Notes: generated by a model not told the origin, from the letters alone. A stretch of 64,000 nucleotides of DNA from Selaginella moellendorffii (GCF_000143415.4 NW_003314304.1:1127346-1191345), one strand, 5' to 3'. Positions 40,873 through 52,296 are shown, counted from the first letter of the stretch. Made by a program: numbers and translations.

Positions 40873-42307
40873 TATGGATGCAGGTTGCAGTAAGGATGTG
40901 AAGCTTGGCTCTGGGATCGGTGGCAAGCAGCTGTCTGCTCCAACTGGAAACAAGGCTCATGTAGCAACTTTGGTACAAAATGTTGCTATCTTGTGAGCTA
41001 TTGCTCCAAGGAATGTCAGAAGGAGGACTGGCCAGAGCCCAAGAAGGCCTGTAAGTCGGAGCTGATGGTTGAGCAGTACGTGCCTTCGTGGGTTACGTCC
41101 GTCTTCGTGGTTCACGGGCTCTTTGCAAAGGTTTGGACAAGCACCCTGGGGAAATGTGCCTGCACACGGCCTGCTAAGCAGAGATGGCTTTCAGCCTCCG
41201 GAAGAGCGGAGCTTTTGTTTTGCAGCACCAGCAGATCTACTTAACGCCATAGAAACGGTGTGCCGACTCCCAGATTCTTTCAGTGGCCGGGCAACTTTCT
41301 ACGTCAACGACTGGAATCCTCAAGTCGCAGTGAAGAACTTCCTCATGATCGAGCTGCTCAGGACCTTCGGAAGGGACGCTATTGATGCTGTGATAGCTCT
41401 TTGGTACTCCTCATGCCTCACGTCTCAGCAGAACGCCGCGATCGACGATCTGGCACGCTGGGTTCTATCGAAGAAGAGCTCAGATGATCCCAAGCGCTCC
41501 AAGCTTTCTCTGGTTGCAAGCTTTGGAAACAAAGTCTGGGCGCTCTTGAGGACGTCGTTCCAGTTCCTGGACTAAAAGAAACTGCACTGGAGACGAGGTG
41601 GAGGGTGATGGTTGGCCGTCCCGACTTGTTGGAACGCAAGCTCGTTCTTCTCCAGGCTCTCTTGGAACGACTACCGCCACTCGGGAATGCTCCTACGCGG
41701 CAACGCTAGAACACCGACGAGCTAACAAGTAACTCCTCCATCCCGAGCTCGGCTGGACCATGAGCGATTCAGCTGAGCCTCTCGACGGCTGTCTATGCAC
41801 GACATCTTTGCATCTGGCGAGAAGTATGGAGCCTCTACGAAGAACCTCTGCGGCTGCCTCTTCTTCCACGTTGACAGCCCTGCTCACCAAGCTCGAGGTA
41901 TGCGAGTTACGTTCAAGTTCTTCTCTGCTGCGACGCTAGTGAGCTCGCACAGGATGGATTAACCTTCCAGGGGATCGACACATCAAACTTGGCAGATGCG
42001 ATATACGTTGGGATTGAGAGGATTCTCACGGACTGGGGGCCGCTGCTGGGTGTGAGCTTACAATCTCGCTCATGAACTGGGCGAAAGATCGTTCTTTCAG
42101 TGAAGCTGCTGCACACCACACCTCCTCGAGCGTAAAGGTTCGTGTTTCATGGACAAGTGGATGCTATGCATAAACTCTGCGGTGGTAGAACTCTTCCCCG
42201 ACAACAGTGAGGAGTTCCAGGAGTATCTGGAGTCACGAAACGCGATCGTTGCAGCGCGACGGCTAGGAAAGAGCACAAAGTTGCGCCAGGGAGGCTCTCG
42301 GATCTAG
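40873..42307 (+). pseudogene. MYND zinc-finger / DUF4470-like protein, probably decayed
   Basis: A MYND-type finger is readable (CSNFGTKCCYLV, YCSKECQKEDWPEPKKAC); its first CxxC pair is incomplete and the usual His of the WPxHK phrase is Pro. The following stretch has the look of the DUF4470 domain found with MYND fingers (DLLNAIETVCRLPDSFSG, FYVNDWNPQVAVKNFLMIEL), in another frame up to 41575. Later matches occur in pieces (DIFASGEKYGAS, GIDTSNLADAIYVG, then MDKWMLCINSAVVELF to the stop at 42307), separated by frame changes. Either undetected introns or, more likely, frameshifts split it. The finger would be a protein-protein interaction module. The upstream ATG at 40873 leads to an early stop in its own frame. 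Confidence 0.6.
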
Positions 42308-42509
42308 AGAGCTGCGTTCCTAGCATTGGCGCCAGTGACGACGAGGTTGACTGCCTTGTTTGTGTGGTAACTTAGCGAAAGGTTCATCGAGTGGATCCCC
42401 GGCTCAGCGTTGAATCGCCATCTCCGACTTATTTAGTACTAGTTCTACCACCGCAGAGTTTATGCATAGCATCCACTTGTCCATGAAACATGAACCTTTA
42501 CGCTCGAGG
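42124..42509. repeat. 69-bp near-perfect inverted repeat (foldback)
   Basis: Arm 1, 42124-42192, and arm 2, 42441-42509, are reverse complements with one mismatch by eye; the spacer is 248 bases. Arm 1 carries coding sequence of the MYND-type gene end (MDKWMLCINSAVVEL), so arm 2 is an inverted copy of that coding piece. A transcript through both would form a long perfect hairpin. Confidence 0.9.
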
Positions 42510-42592
42510 AGAGGAGTTGTCTCTGCACAAATCGTCACGTCTGTTTTTAGTGTTCGTCTATGCTTTGCATTGTCGTTTCCATTTTTAGGCTG

Positions 42593-42599
42593 TATATAT
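42593..42599 (+). promoter_or_regulatory. Candidate TATA box of the small secreted-peptide gene
   Basis: TGTATATATT lies about 50 bases upstream of the ATG at 42648, a suitable distance for a short leader. Confidence 0.45.
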
Positions 42600-42647
42600 T
42601 AGAAGGGAAGATTAATGAGAGTGTGAGTGATTGGTGTTTGATAATCC

Positions 42648-43093
42648 ATGGCTAGTTCAAGCCTTGCTGTGCTCTGCATTTCTCTTGTGGTCTTGTCTGC
42701 AGGATTAGTAGCTTTGGCAGAAGGTAAATTAATAGAAATTTGTTAGTGTTAGTCAAAATTTATTTCTATTCAGATTTTAAAGAGGATGAATATGATATTA
42801 AGCATTATGTCAAAAGTGGTGTTGCCAGAGATGAATATAAGACTTCAGTCGCATCACAGCATCATATATATGAAGATGATAATATAGGGTAATAGTTCTT
42901 TCTATTTATTTTTCTTTTGGCAATAACAAATGTATGCAGGTCAATGTCTGGTGAGGAGGAGGAAAGTGTTAAAGGTTCTGGTATCTATAACTTTTGCAAG
43001 TTTTTCTGTAGAAAGGGCTTATTCCTATGGAAAGTTTGCAAGTCATGCCCTGCTTCTGCTCCAGCTCCAGCTCCATCTTCTAACCATCACTAA
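42648..43093 (+). CDS. Small secreted cysteine-containing peptide precursor, 114 aa, 3 exons
   Basis: Exons 42648-42723, 42774-42888 and 42940-43093, joined across two ~50-bp GT-AG introns in phases 1 and 2, give one clean frame. The start, MASSSLAVLCISLVVLSAGL with VALAE after it, is a textbook signal peptide encoded by exon 1. The middle is acidic (DFKEDEYDIKHYVKSG, EDDNIGSMSGEEEE). The C-terminal part has four Cys as CKFFC...CKSC and a Pro-Ala tail (PASAPAPAPSSNHH). I do not recognise the family. Layout (signal, acidic pro-region, short Cys-bearing end) suggests a processed extracellular peptide; that is inference. Poly-A-rich sequence follows the stop. The exons are too short to stand out as ORFs. 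Confidence 0.75.
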
Positions 43094-43975
43094 GAAAAAT
43101 TGACTCTTTATAATAAAAAATAGAATAATTGTTACATTATTCCTTATATTCAATTGCACAAATTGTTTCATATAATGCATTGTTATGTTTAACTATGATA
43201 TCTGAGCTCGCACAAGAGAAATTCATGGTAGGATTGCATTAATTTATTAGCACAAATGACTTATGCTCATTAAACTTCTTTTTTAGCAATAATTAAAAAA
43301 ATAGTTAATCAAAACTACAGCTTAGTATATGATATTTTACACATTCCAAGTTTCTACTTGTGGTGAAGGAGGGCAATGCTCCATTAATGGATTAGGAAAT
43401 GAAATTCATACCAAAACAAGCTCAAGGTGAGGAGTATGATATTACAATAGCACCCCCAATTTCTTTCAGCGAAAAAATAAGTATCTAATAAACTCTCAAA
43501 AGGCATAAGCAGTAAGAAGCATCAAATTGTGGTCAAACAAAGCCCTCCTCCAATTGCTAGTACACACTCACAAAGGTAATTCACTCTAGTTAAACTCATG
43601 GCTCTATGGATTAGAAAGTTGAGAGATTATTTAATAGCATTATTTACTAAATAAAAAACTTCCTAATGCTCAATGTAGAAGCCAAAAATACATGTGGAAC
43701 CTCTATTGTATCCTGCCTGGAATTTACCATATTTGCAAATTCTTACCACTCACTACACCACTTACCATAGTAAAATCTTAGAGCAAGGGAATCCTTGGCC
43801 ATGCCTTGCAGTGCTCCTCGATCGTTCAAAGATCCAAGGAAATCCAGTATATAAGCAGTGCAAGCAAAGGATCCAGCAACCTATGGCACAAGCAATGGTG
43901 GTGCAAAGCAATGTTTGTTGATTGTGTACAGCCATTTGTGGCCAACTAAACCCTAAACCCAAGGTGAAAGAATGC
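43094..43975. other. Intergenic, repeat-bearing, upstream of PPR3
   Basis: The left ~500 bases carry a dispersed repeat also present at 49150-49690. The rest is AT-rich and no gene is seen. A CCCTAAACCC phrase lies just before the PPR3 start. Confidence 0.6.
43190..43620 (+). repeat. Dispersed repeat, copy 1
   Basis: Shares ordered phrases with 49150-49690: GCACAAGAGAAATxCATxGTAGGAT, TTTCAGCxAAAAAATA, TAAACTCTxAxAAGGCATA, CCAATTGCTAGT, GTAATTxxCTCTAGTT. Sequence between phrases has diverged. Confidence 0.65.
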
Positions 43976-46276
43976 ATGATCTCCAGAGCTACGCTACCAA
44001 AAACGGGGAGTGGGCTGCTCCCGCAATCGATCGATCCGAGCGTCTTGGCCAGGCTAGGCCACAAAGATCTCGAGCTCGACAACGATGTCTACGCCACGCT
44101 CCTCCGCGAATGCGAGAGATCCAAATCGCTCTCGCAGGGGCGATACATCCACGCTCACATCCTCGCCAGTGGCAAGAGCGGCAAGACGTTCCTGGGAAAT
44201 CTCCTGGTCCGGATGTATGGCAAATGTGGCTCCATCGCCGATGCCAAAGCGGCCTTCGATCAGATCCATCGCAAGAACGTCTTCTCCTGGACGATCATGC
44301 TCGGGGCGTTTGCCGATTGTGGGCATCACAGGCAGGCGATCCAGATCTATCACGCCATGGTTCTCGAGGGAGTGAGGCCGGATTGCGTCGCCTTCGCATC
44401 CATCGCGGGGATTTGCTCGGAGCTGCAGTGTTTCCAAGCGGGCAAGGCGATCCACGACTGCGTGCTCGAGCAAGGCGCCGAATCCGACGTGATCGTCGCC
44501 AACAATCTCGTCACCATGTACAGCAAATGCGGCCGAATCGATGAGGCTAGATGCGTGTTTCGCCGGATCAAGAACAAGAATCCAGTGTCTTGGAACGCGA
44601 TTATTGCAGCATTTTCCCAGTGTGGAGATTTTGCGAGCGCGCTGGAGTTCTACGTCGAGCATCCCGTGCCTGACAAGATCACGCTCATTCTGGCAGCGAA
44701 AGCGTGCGCTAGCTTGGGGGATCTCGATCGAGGCCGGGAGATCCATGCCAGAGCCGTGGAGCTGGGATTGGAATCGGACCTCCTGGTGGCCAACAGTCTG
44801 ATCGGGATGTATGGCAAGTGCTACTGCGTGGGTGATGCCAAGCGCTTGTTCGATGGATTGGATGCCAAGAACAGGGACGTGATCTCCTGGAACTCGATCA
44901 TCGCGGCTTATATCTTGGCCGGGATGAGCTCGCAGGCGCTGGAGCTCTTCCGGGAGAGAATGGATGTGGAGCCGAATAGGATCACTTTCATCGCGCTGAT
45001 TGATGCCTGCTCGACCCTGTGCGATCTCGAGCAGGGAAGATGGATCCACGAGAGGATTCGCAGCTCGGAATTTGAGAGAGAGGTGGCAGTGGAGAACGGT
45101 CTACTGCTCATGTACGCCAAGTGTGGGAGCATCGAGGAAGCGATGGCGATCTTCGAGAGCATGGAAGGGAGACGAACGGTCTCTTCCTGGAATTCGATGA
45201 TCGCTGCTTGGGCGAGTCAAGGAGATCGAGATGGCAGTAGCAGTGACGAGGTTTTACGGATCTACAACAGGATGAGCTTGGAAGGATTGAAGGCTGACAA
45301 GATCACTTTCGTGAGCTTGGTGACGATTTGCAAGGATATCTTGCACGGAAGGAGGATTTTCGAGCAGATCATCGCTGCTGGGATCGTTCTAGAGACGGAG
45401 ATGGAGCTCGCAACGAGCTTGGTGATCATGTACTGCAAATTCGGCTGCGTGCGCGACGCGATGGCAGTTTTCTCTGGGATGAGATCAAGAGATGTGGTGG
45501 CCTGGACAGCGATGATCACGGCTTTCTCGCAGCAAGAACACACGAGCATGGAGGCCGTGGATTACTTTTGCCGGATGGACTTGGATGGATCCAAGCCCGA
45601 CGAGGTGACTTTCGCCAGCGTTCTTGGATCGATTGCTCGATTGGGTCTTCTCTCCAGAGGAAGATCCGTCCACTGCGATGTTCTAGCCTGTGGATTTCAA
45701 TCCGATGTCGTGGTGGGCACTGCGCTGCTCGACATGTACAGCAAATGCGGGAGCTTGATCGATGCCAAGCGCGCGTTTAACGATCTGGGAGGCTCCAGGA
45801 ATCTCGTCTCCTGGAACGCGATGATCGCCGCCATGGCCAAGCATGGCGATTGGAGCTCCGGCTTCGAGCTCTACCGCGCCATGATCCTCGAGGGAGTGAG
45901 ACCCAACGATGTCACATTCACCAACATGCTCTTCCTGTGCAGTCACGGCGGTGGTGGCGATCGAGAATGCGGCATCTGGGACGGTTGCGCATCGATCGTG
46001 CTCGAATTCGGCGTCAAGATCACGCCCGATCACCACTGCTCGATCGTGGATGTTCTTGGGCGATCCGGGCGGCTCGAGGAGGCAGAGGAATTCGTGGACA
46101 AGGGGATGGGATTCGAGCCGGGGATCGTCGAGTACCGTACGCTCCTGGGGAGCTGTACGGTTGCTTGCGACATGGAGAGAGGCGCGCGCGTGGCGCAGCG
46201 CGTCATGGAAATCGAACCTCAAACTTCCATGGCATATTCACTGCTGGCCAAGATTTTGAGGAGGTTTTGTAGCTAG
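43976..46276 (+). CDS. PLS-class PPR protein (PPR3), 766 aa
   Basis: An intronless organelle-type RNA-binding protein. The repeats follow the P-L-S pattern (TFLGNLLVRMYGKCGSIADA, AAFDQIHRKNVFSWTIMLGAF, VRPDCVAFASIAGICSELQC and so on), with phrases such as LLDMYSKCGSLIDAKRAF and LVSWNAMIAAMAKHGDW. It ends with a VDVLGRSGRLEEAEEFV motif, a partial E region (YRTLLGSC) and stops at RRFCS, without a DYW domain. The start at ATG 43976 is the first in-frame ATG after an in-frame stop at 43919-43921. Unlike PPR1, its L motifs lack the VDGxLVK insertion. It is in its own neighbourhood, not linked to P450s. Likely target is an organellar transcript; the site is not deducible by eye. Confidence 0.9.
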   Translation: MISRATLPKTGSGLLPQSIDPSVLARLGHKDLELDNDVYATLLRECERSKSLSQGRYIHAHILASGKSGKTFLGNLLVRMYGKCGSIADAKAAFDQIHRKNVFSWTIMLGAFADCGHHRQAIQIYHAMVLEGVRPDCVAFASIAGICSELQCFQAGKAIHDCVLEQGAESDVIVANNLVTMYSKCGRIDEARCVFRRIKNKNPVSWNAIIAAFSQCGDFASALEFYVEHPVPDKITLILAAKACASLGDLDRGREIHARAVELGLESDLLVANSLIGMYGKCYCVGDAKRLFDGLDAKNRDVISWNSIIAAYILAGMSSQALELFRERMDVEPNRITFIALIDACSTLCDLEQGRWIHERIRSSEFEREVAVENGLLLMYAKCGSIEEAMAIFESMEGRRTVSSWNSMIAAWASQGDRDGSSSDEVLRIYNRMSLEGLKADKITFVSLVTICKDILHGRRIFEQIIAAGIVLETEMELATSLVIMYCKFGCVRDAMAVFSGMRSRDVVAWTAMITAFSQQEHTSMEAVDYFCRMDLDGSKPDEVTFASVLGSIARLGLLSRGRSVHCDVLACGFQSDVVVGTALLDMYSKCGSLIDAKRAFNDLGGSRNLVSWNAMIAAMAKHGDWSSGFELYRAMILEGVRPNDVTFTNMLFLCSHGGGGDRECGIWDGCASIVLEFGVKITPDHHCSIVDVLGRSGRLEEAEEFVDKGMGFEPGIVEYRTLLGSCTVACDMERGARVAQRVMEIEPQTSMAYSLLAKILRRFCS

Positions 46277-46310
46277 GGTTTATGGCTACGTCGCCAGATT
46301 TTCCATCGTC

Positions 46311-46528
46311 TCTGTATATGCAGCTACGATGAGCGTACGATTGTTCCGCTCCATTACAAGCAGCATTGGATTGCTCTTCCAGGAAGGAGCAAGAAAACAA
46401 CGAGGAGGCTGGCGGCTGTCTGTATATGCAGCTACGATGAGCGTACGATTGTTCCGCTCCATTACAAGCAGCATTGGATTGCTCTTCCAGGAAGGAGCAA
46501 GAAAACAACGAGGGGGCTGGCGGCTGTG
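46311..46528 (+). repeat. 109-bp direct tandem duplication after PPR3
   Basis: Two adjacent copies beginning CTGTATATGCAGCTACGATG and ending GGCTGGCGGCTGT (46311-46419, 46420-46528), differing at about one base. They lie in the presumed 3' region of PPR3. The open frames crossing them are not genes. Confidence 0.9.
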
Positions 46529-47965
46529 GGGAATTCCAACAAAGTAAGTATGAGAGACCTGGCGTTCTTGGGACACGCGCTTTGCAAATCAGGTGAGTGA
46601 GAACCTTCTCTCGCGTTTGGTCTGGTTTGATCCTGATGTCACCCTGTTCTACAGCAACCACCATAAACATACCCTCGTCTTGTCGCAAGAGACTCTACCG
46701 TTTGGAGTGGATTATTAAAGACTTATTAAGCGGATCTGTCTCTCCATAGCGTTCATACTGGAGCATATTCGGTATTGCCGATCTTTCGTTCACGCAGCTC
46801 CTTCATAGCAATCTGCAGAGAACATTCAAGAGCTCCATCACTCCACACAAATTCCTTTTCAGAGTTTCTATACCTCGAGTGGATCTCGAGTGAAGTTTTG
46901 GCTTTCTTAGCGAAGAATCGTGCAGAATCTGGCAAGGTATAATCTGAAAAGTATAAGCTAAAATGCATTTCTTTTGTCTTCTTTCATTCTCCATGGTATG
47001 TGGGACTTCTCTCAGCATATCCCGAGCTGCATATCCAGTGATTCAAAGCAAAGTCTCACCCTTATACCCCTCTTTGATGATGGGCGGGCAATTAGCACAC
47101 CATTATTCTTCCATGTCTTGTCTTTCTCTAGTCGGCCACCCAGAATATAAAATGCGACCACCACCTCCATTGCAAACTCCAGAGGGAAGGCTCCAAACTT
47201 TTGAGTGAGCAAAGGGCTCTCACCTCGAGAACTCGGACAAGCTCTCTCGAATCCAAGCTTGGCTCCTTTCGTTATTCTTCTCCTCTTCGTCCCCTTTCAA
47301 GAGTAAGCTTGGTTTGTTTGGTCTTTGCTCTCGTGGTTCTGAGCTTGTGATTCTTTCAGTTTTCTTGCGCCAGAAATCGGGACTCCGACGAAACAAAACG
47401 TTCCACTTCCAGAAAGAGTACGTGCCTCACTTCCTTCCATGCTCAAGTGATTCTTTCATTTCCCTTTCGCTCGCATAAGTTACTCGTGTTGACAGTGTAT
47501 AACTGTGTAACTTATGACAGCCTCTTTTCATGTAGATTTCCTGACAATCCCTGTCTCCTTTTTGTTGCTCCAGAGGCCAATGGACATGGATTGCTTGCTT
47601 CTTCTCTCCTCTTGCACTCCGCCGCGTCAGTTTCACTCGGGAAAACGTATGTAATTGTTCGTTGGCCGCGGCGAGAAATGAAGGCTTTCCCGCTTTTCTC
47701 CAGAGATGATCTTAAGACGCTGTTTTCTTGTGAGAACCGGTACTGGTGCTCCTCCCCAGCACCATGCAATTTTTTATGATTCCACGCCACCATTTGTCTC
47801 GTCATATGCTCACTGCCGCTGTTCTTCTTCACCTGCTTCCAGAGCACGGGCGACACAAAACTTTGAAGGGGCATTGTCAACTTGACACCATTTCCACCAG
47901 GTATTTCATCTCTTGGTTGATCGTTTTCTTGACGATGCTCGCCTCAAGTAACCAAGCTTTCAGGC
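46529..47965. other. No supported gene; possible 5' portion of an SPX gene
   Basis: Pyrimidine-rich tracts and splice-like sites occur, and an acceptor (CTTTCAG) lies just before the SPX fragment at 47966. This region may therefore be its leader and introns. I see no protein motif. Confidence 0.4.
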
Positions 47966-48223
47966 ATGGTGAACCTCCAGAAGCAGCTTGAGAATCAGCT
48001 CGTCCCAGAGTGGCGGGTGAATTACTGCGACTACAAGCAGCTCAAGAAAGTTGAGATTCTACAGGTCGATCCAAAGGTCTTCTCGGTTGACAAGAGCAAG
48101 CTCCAAAACTTGCTGCAAAATCCCAGCGCCATCCTGAGCAGCTGCTGCGAAGGAAACTTCCATGCTTTTCGGGGTCCAAAACGCGTGATTGTGGGAAGTG
48201 AGACCACTTACTTCAGACAATGA
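47966..48223 (+). pseudogene. SPX-domain N-terminal fragment (PHO1/SPX-like)
   Basis: MVNLQKQLENQLVPEWRVNY followed by CDYKQLKKVE matches the first helices of SPX domains, which sense inositol pyrophosphates in phosphate homeostasis and start phosphate exporters of the PHO1 type. The match fades after about 35 residues and the frame ends at 48223. It looks like a broken first coding exon. No downstream SPX or EXS exons are visible in the following 1.5 kb. Confidence 0.6.
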
Positions 48224-49149
48224 AAAACAAAGCTCATGCATGGACATTTCCTGTGGTGCCACACAACATATGTTTGACTGAGATGATACAAAGAAATTTT
48301 ATACCATTTTGAGCTCTTGTTTAACGAGATCCTTGGGAGAAGCTTTTGGAAGTTCTTAAGTAGTGTCCTATCTGATAGAATAGTGTAAAATTATCAAATT
48401 TTACTTACAAAGTTTTGATCGTTCTTTTCAATATTCAAGATCCCAATATCCTCTACATTAATCTAGTGTCAACTTAAATTAAACTGCCATTGCTTGGGAC
48501 CACAATAGCTTATGCCATAGGTTGTGGGATCCATTGCTTGCACTAGAGCAATTCGTTACATTGGATTTCCTTTGGATCTTTGAACAATCGAGGAGCACCA
48601 GGATTTCAATATGGTGGCATTAAGAATATTCACTATATTTGCAAATATAACAAATTCCTTTTTTGTATGTAAACTTTTAAGTACAAAAAAACCAAATATC
48701 ACTTTTTGCAAGAGTATATGTAAGGAATTAGAAGACTCAATAAATAACAATATGTATTTCTTGCTTGTCAAATCCTTCTCCACTGAGCATTAGAAAGCTG
48801 CTTACTCACTAATAATTTTATTAAATAATATTAAATTTATTTCTTTGCATTTAAGTTGATTGTTGTATTTATTTTGAAAATTGATTTATGGAACCATTCA
48901 TCAACATCAACATGACCATAACATGTAAGTTGCCAAGCTGTAATATTGCAATATATTTATAGCTTGATCAAACTATCTTGATTGGGAATAAACAACCTCT
49001 TTTTTTGGTTGACAATAAATATGTAAAATATTGTTATCATGAAAAGTTACTGTGGAGTTGGAACATGGCATTACTTGGAAATCAACCCCTTTGCATAATT
49101 AATTTTGTAAAAGTAGCTATTAATAAGGCTCCATAGTGTTTATATTTCT
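48224..49149. other. AT-rich intergenic, nothing recognised
   Basis: Low-complexity AT-rich DNA without supported coding or RNA features. Confidence 0.5.
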
Positions 49150-49690
49150 TGCTTAAGCATGATATCTAAGCTCTACTAATCAAGCACAAGAGAAATGCAT
49201 AGTAGGATTTTTTTGGCACTTAATTTTTGAATATTGCTAAAAGATAAGTTTAATGAGCATAAGTCATTTTGTGCTGATGGCTAAAAAATAGTAATCAAAA
49301 GTTTTACATAACTTCTATGTGCTCATCATATTTACACATGTAGCCATCCCTTGCACTGAAAGAAGTTGTTCACTATTAATACAATATAAATTAATGGATC
49401 AAGAAATGAAATTCAGACCAAAAGGTCATGAATAGGTATGAGTATGACATATACAATAGTACCTAATTCCTTTCAGCAAAAAAATAGCATCTAGTAAACT
49501 CTAAGAAGGCATAGTAATAAAAACTATGAAGCTATGGTTGAACCACTCTTGAAGCTTCATTCTATCATTCTCTCCCCTATTCCATGACGGTAAGTTAATC
49601 TTTCTCCTGCAAGCCTTGGCCTCATCCAATTGCTAGTCACGCACTCAAGAAGGTAATTTGCTCTAGTTTGACTAACTTTTTTAGTGTCTT
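49150..49690 (+). repeat. Dispersed repeat, copy 2
   Basis: Shares the ordered phrases listed for 43190-43620. The right end contains AGATTTGTAAGTCATGCC, which resembles the KVCKSCP codons of the small secreted-peptide gene (TTTGCAAGTCATGCC), hinting at a relic of that family. Confidence 0.55.
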
Positions 49691-51110
49691 CCAAAGAAAG
49701 ATTTGTAAGTCATGCCTTGGTAATGGAAGAAGAGCCACGGGTGGAGGAAAGGCCACACTCCTCACTCTGCATAGTGAGTTACAAAGAGCTTCTAAGAGGC
49801 AGATTAGTTTGAAGGATATGGCAATTGGTCAAGGTGCTGGACCATATTCCATGGTTGTGGATCTGCGTAAAGTCAAAGCAGATATTTCAATTCCACAACT
49901 GTCAGCAATGTATCCCAAGCTTCGGGTGGAGGTTCAGGCAGGGGTAAACACATGACTAACACCAAGGAAGTTAGCGGTTAGTGTAGTTGATGTGGCATCG
50001 GATGTAGATGAGCAAGCTCCTGTGGTAGATGTCATAGTGCATGGTTATTGGCTGACTGGTTGTTTAGTGGATAGTGGTACTGCTATTAACATGATGGGCC
50101 ATGAGGTGGCACAGTGGTTGTCTTTGACTTTAGAAAAATGCCATAGAATGATTCGGTTAACTGATGACAAGTGCGAGGTCTGTTTCGTATTCTTAAACCG
50201 AATCTGGTACGATTACATGAGAAAGTCCTTGAATTAATGGCAAAATTTGAGCTTTTTCAGATCCAGCATGTTGAGCGGGGAGATTTGGAGGCAGTGAAAA
50301 CTTTGTCAAAGAAGGGACTTCAACAGGGGAACTAAGTAACAAAGGTGGTGATACTGGAGCTGGTTAAGGAAGAGGGTTTCAGTAGGGTGGAACACATTAG
50401 TTTGGATGAGGAACTTGCAGGAGTGGTGACATTTCTGACCACAAGCGATGTTCCAGAAAGGGAAACTGTTGTGGAGCTAAAGCAGCATTTAGCAAAGTTG
50501 GCTAGGAACTACACATTTCTAGATGGACTCTTGTTCTTCCGGTGGAAAGATGGTGTCCTGAAAAGAGTAGTGGAAGACGAGGATCGAACACGACTACTGT
50601 AGTTGTTTCACAATGGCATTTGTGGATGACACTTTGCAACAGCAGGCACAGCTTGGAAAATTCTCACTACGGGTTATTGTTGGCCAGGACGTTGGAGGGA
50701 TGCAAAGGCATGGGCTTTGAGTTGCCAGCACATAGAATCAAATTCTTCAACAAGGGAAGGTGATTGGACATGGATGCTTAGCCCAGCTCTTTTTGCATTC
50801 CGCACATATTCAAATTGACAAAAGGTTTCACTCTTTATCAATTGGTTTATGGAGTTGAGCCAATCATGCCACCGGAATTAGAGATGCCAACTTTTTGAAA
50901 GAGTACCTTCCAGCAGACTAATCCATTTTAAGATGTTGAAGCTCGTATCGTGCAGCTTTTGGAGATGTACGAGGACCGCTTGGAAGCTTTGGAGAGGATT
51001 GAGACTGTTCAGGGAGTCTTGTTGGAGAAGCTTCCATAGGATGCCAGAATATTTTTTAAGAATATTCTGAAGAATGTACCGGAGAACTAGTTTGTATATG
51101 CTAGTTCCAT
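49690..51110 (+). pseudogene. Ty3/gypsy retrotransposon relic
   Basis: Scattered pol fragments in order: protease-like (DVIVHGYWLTGCLVDSGT, INMMGHEVAQ), then an integrase zinc-binding remnant (LFFRWKDGVLKR ... CGxHFATAGTAWKI) and an integrase C-terminal phrase (PALFAFRTYS, QLVYGVEPIMPPELEM) near 50790-50890. Reverse transcriptase is largely missing. Stops and frameshifts are frequent. No LTRs identified. Confidence 0.6.
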
Positions 51111-51903
51111 GACACCATGCTGCTTGCGTAATTCCCAAACACATGTTGTAATGTTTTCCATCAGAAAACACTCTTGTGGGCTTTGAAGTCATTGAAGGTG
51201 AAGGTTTTTAGTAAGATTTGTTACGCATTGATTTGGATGCGAGAAGGTTTTGGATGAAGTGTTATTCTGAAGCTGACTGTAGTGGTCAATAAGTCTCATG
51301 CTGGGGATAAGATGATGTTGCTCAAGTTGGTGACAAAAAAGGTGTAAAAATGTGATCAAAGTCGGTGTTCATGTAAGCAAATGTCTATTATTTGTTCATT
51401 TGTAGTTGATACTCTTCCCAGCAGAGGAGTGACCGTCGTGGAACAAGGATTAGTGATCCATACACAAGAATACATAGGAAGCCAAGACAAAACAAGCCTT
51501 TACACTTGCCGATTGCTAGTTGAGCTCGGCTGGATTGAAAAAATCTACTTAGACAGAGAATTCACAATCTTGGCTCAGAAAGCTTGGTGGTACTTTTATG
51601 ACCCGGTGATATACGTATACGGGCATTTACCACCTTCATACTTGTGCTTTTTCTGGGTTTTCTTCAGCAAATCCGACGTTTGTTGCCGCCCGAGGAGGCT
51701 CAGAGCAAAGACTGCTACCACACAGCATTAACACAAGAGTATGGGCCTCAGCCCGTTGGATTGACTCCAAAACTCATAGAATTACAGGAACAAACCTGAG
51801 GTGGAACCGAGGATTGAATGCATGGAAGGACCCTCGGGAACCACTTCCGAAGCGCACGAGATGCGCAATTGAATATCAAGATATCGGCAGCCCTCTCTGA
51901 CTT
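51111..51903. other. Spacer between two retroelements, unresolved
   Basis: A plus-strand open frame at 51381-51731 has no recognised motif. The 5' LTR of the next element may lie here, but I found no matching repeat downstream. Confidence 0.4.
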
Positions 51904-52296
51904 TTGATTACTCAGGAGGTCATTAGCTCTCCTTTAGCGAATATCAACATTGATTGGGACACTCAGACGATCATTGTTCGTCCTATACCATCACAACGTC
52001 CCCCTATACCAAGACCACAAGATCTCTATTCTCGACTAAAACGAATCAATGTTGTCAAGAGGATAGGATTGGTCTGTACACCAGAAAACGATCTGAGCTG
52101 GTTAGCACCTCCAAATTTGCCATTCGAACAGCTTGAGAAAGCACTTTACGATGTGATTATGGTGGTAGATCCCCACAAACTTGTACTGATCTACACCAAT
52201 CAACGATACAGATACAATACCTTTGATTTAGCAACCCGAAACCGAAGCATGCAGCCGAATGAGTTCAATACCATTCGCCAAAGGTGACCCGATTAA

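Noticed and set aside
44054-45049. 331-codon open frame on the minus strand
   Set aside because: Antisense shadow of PPR3; no recognisable domain.
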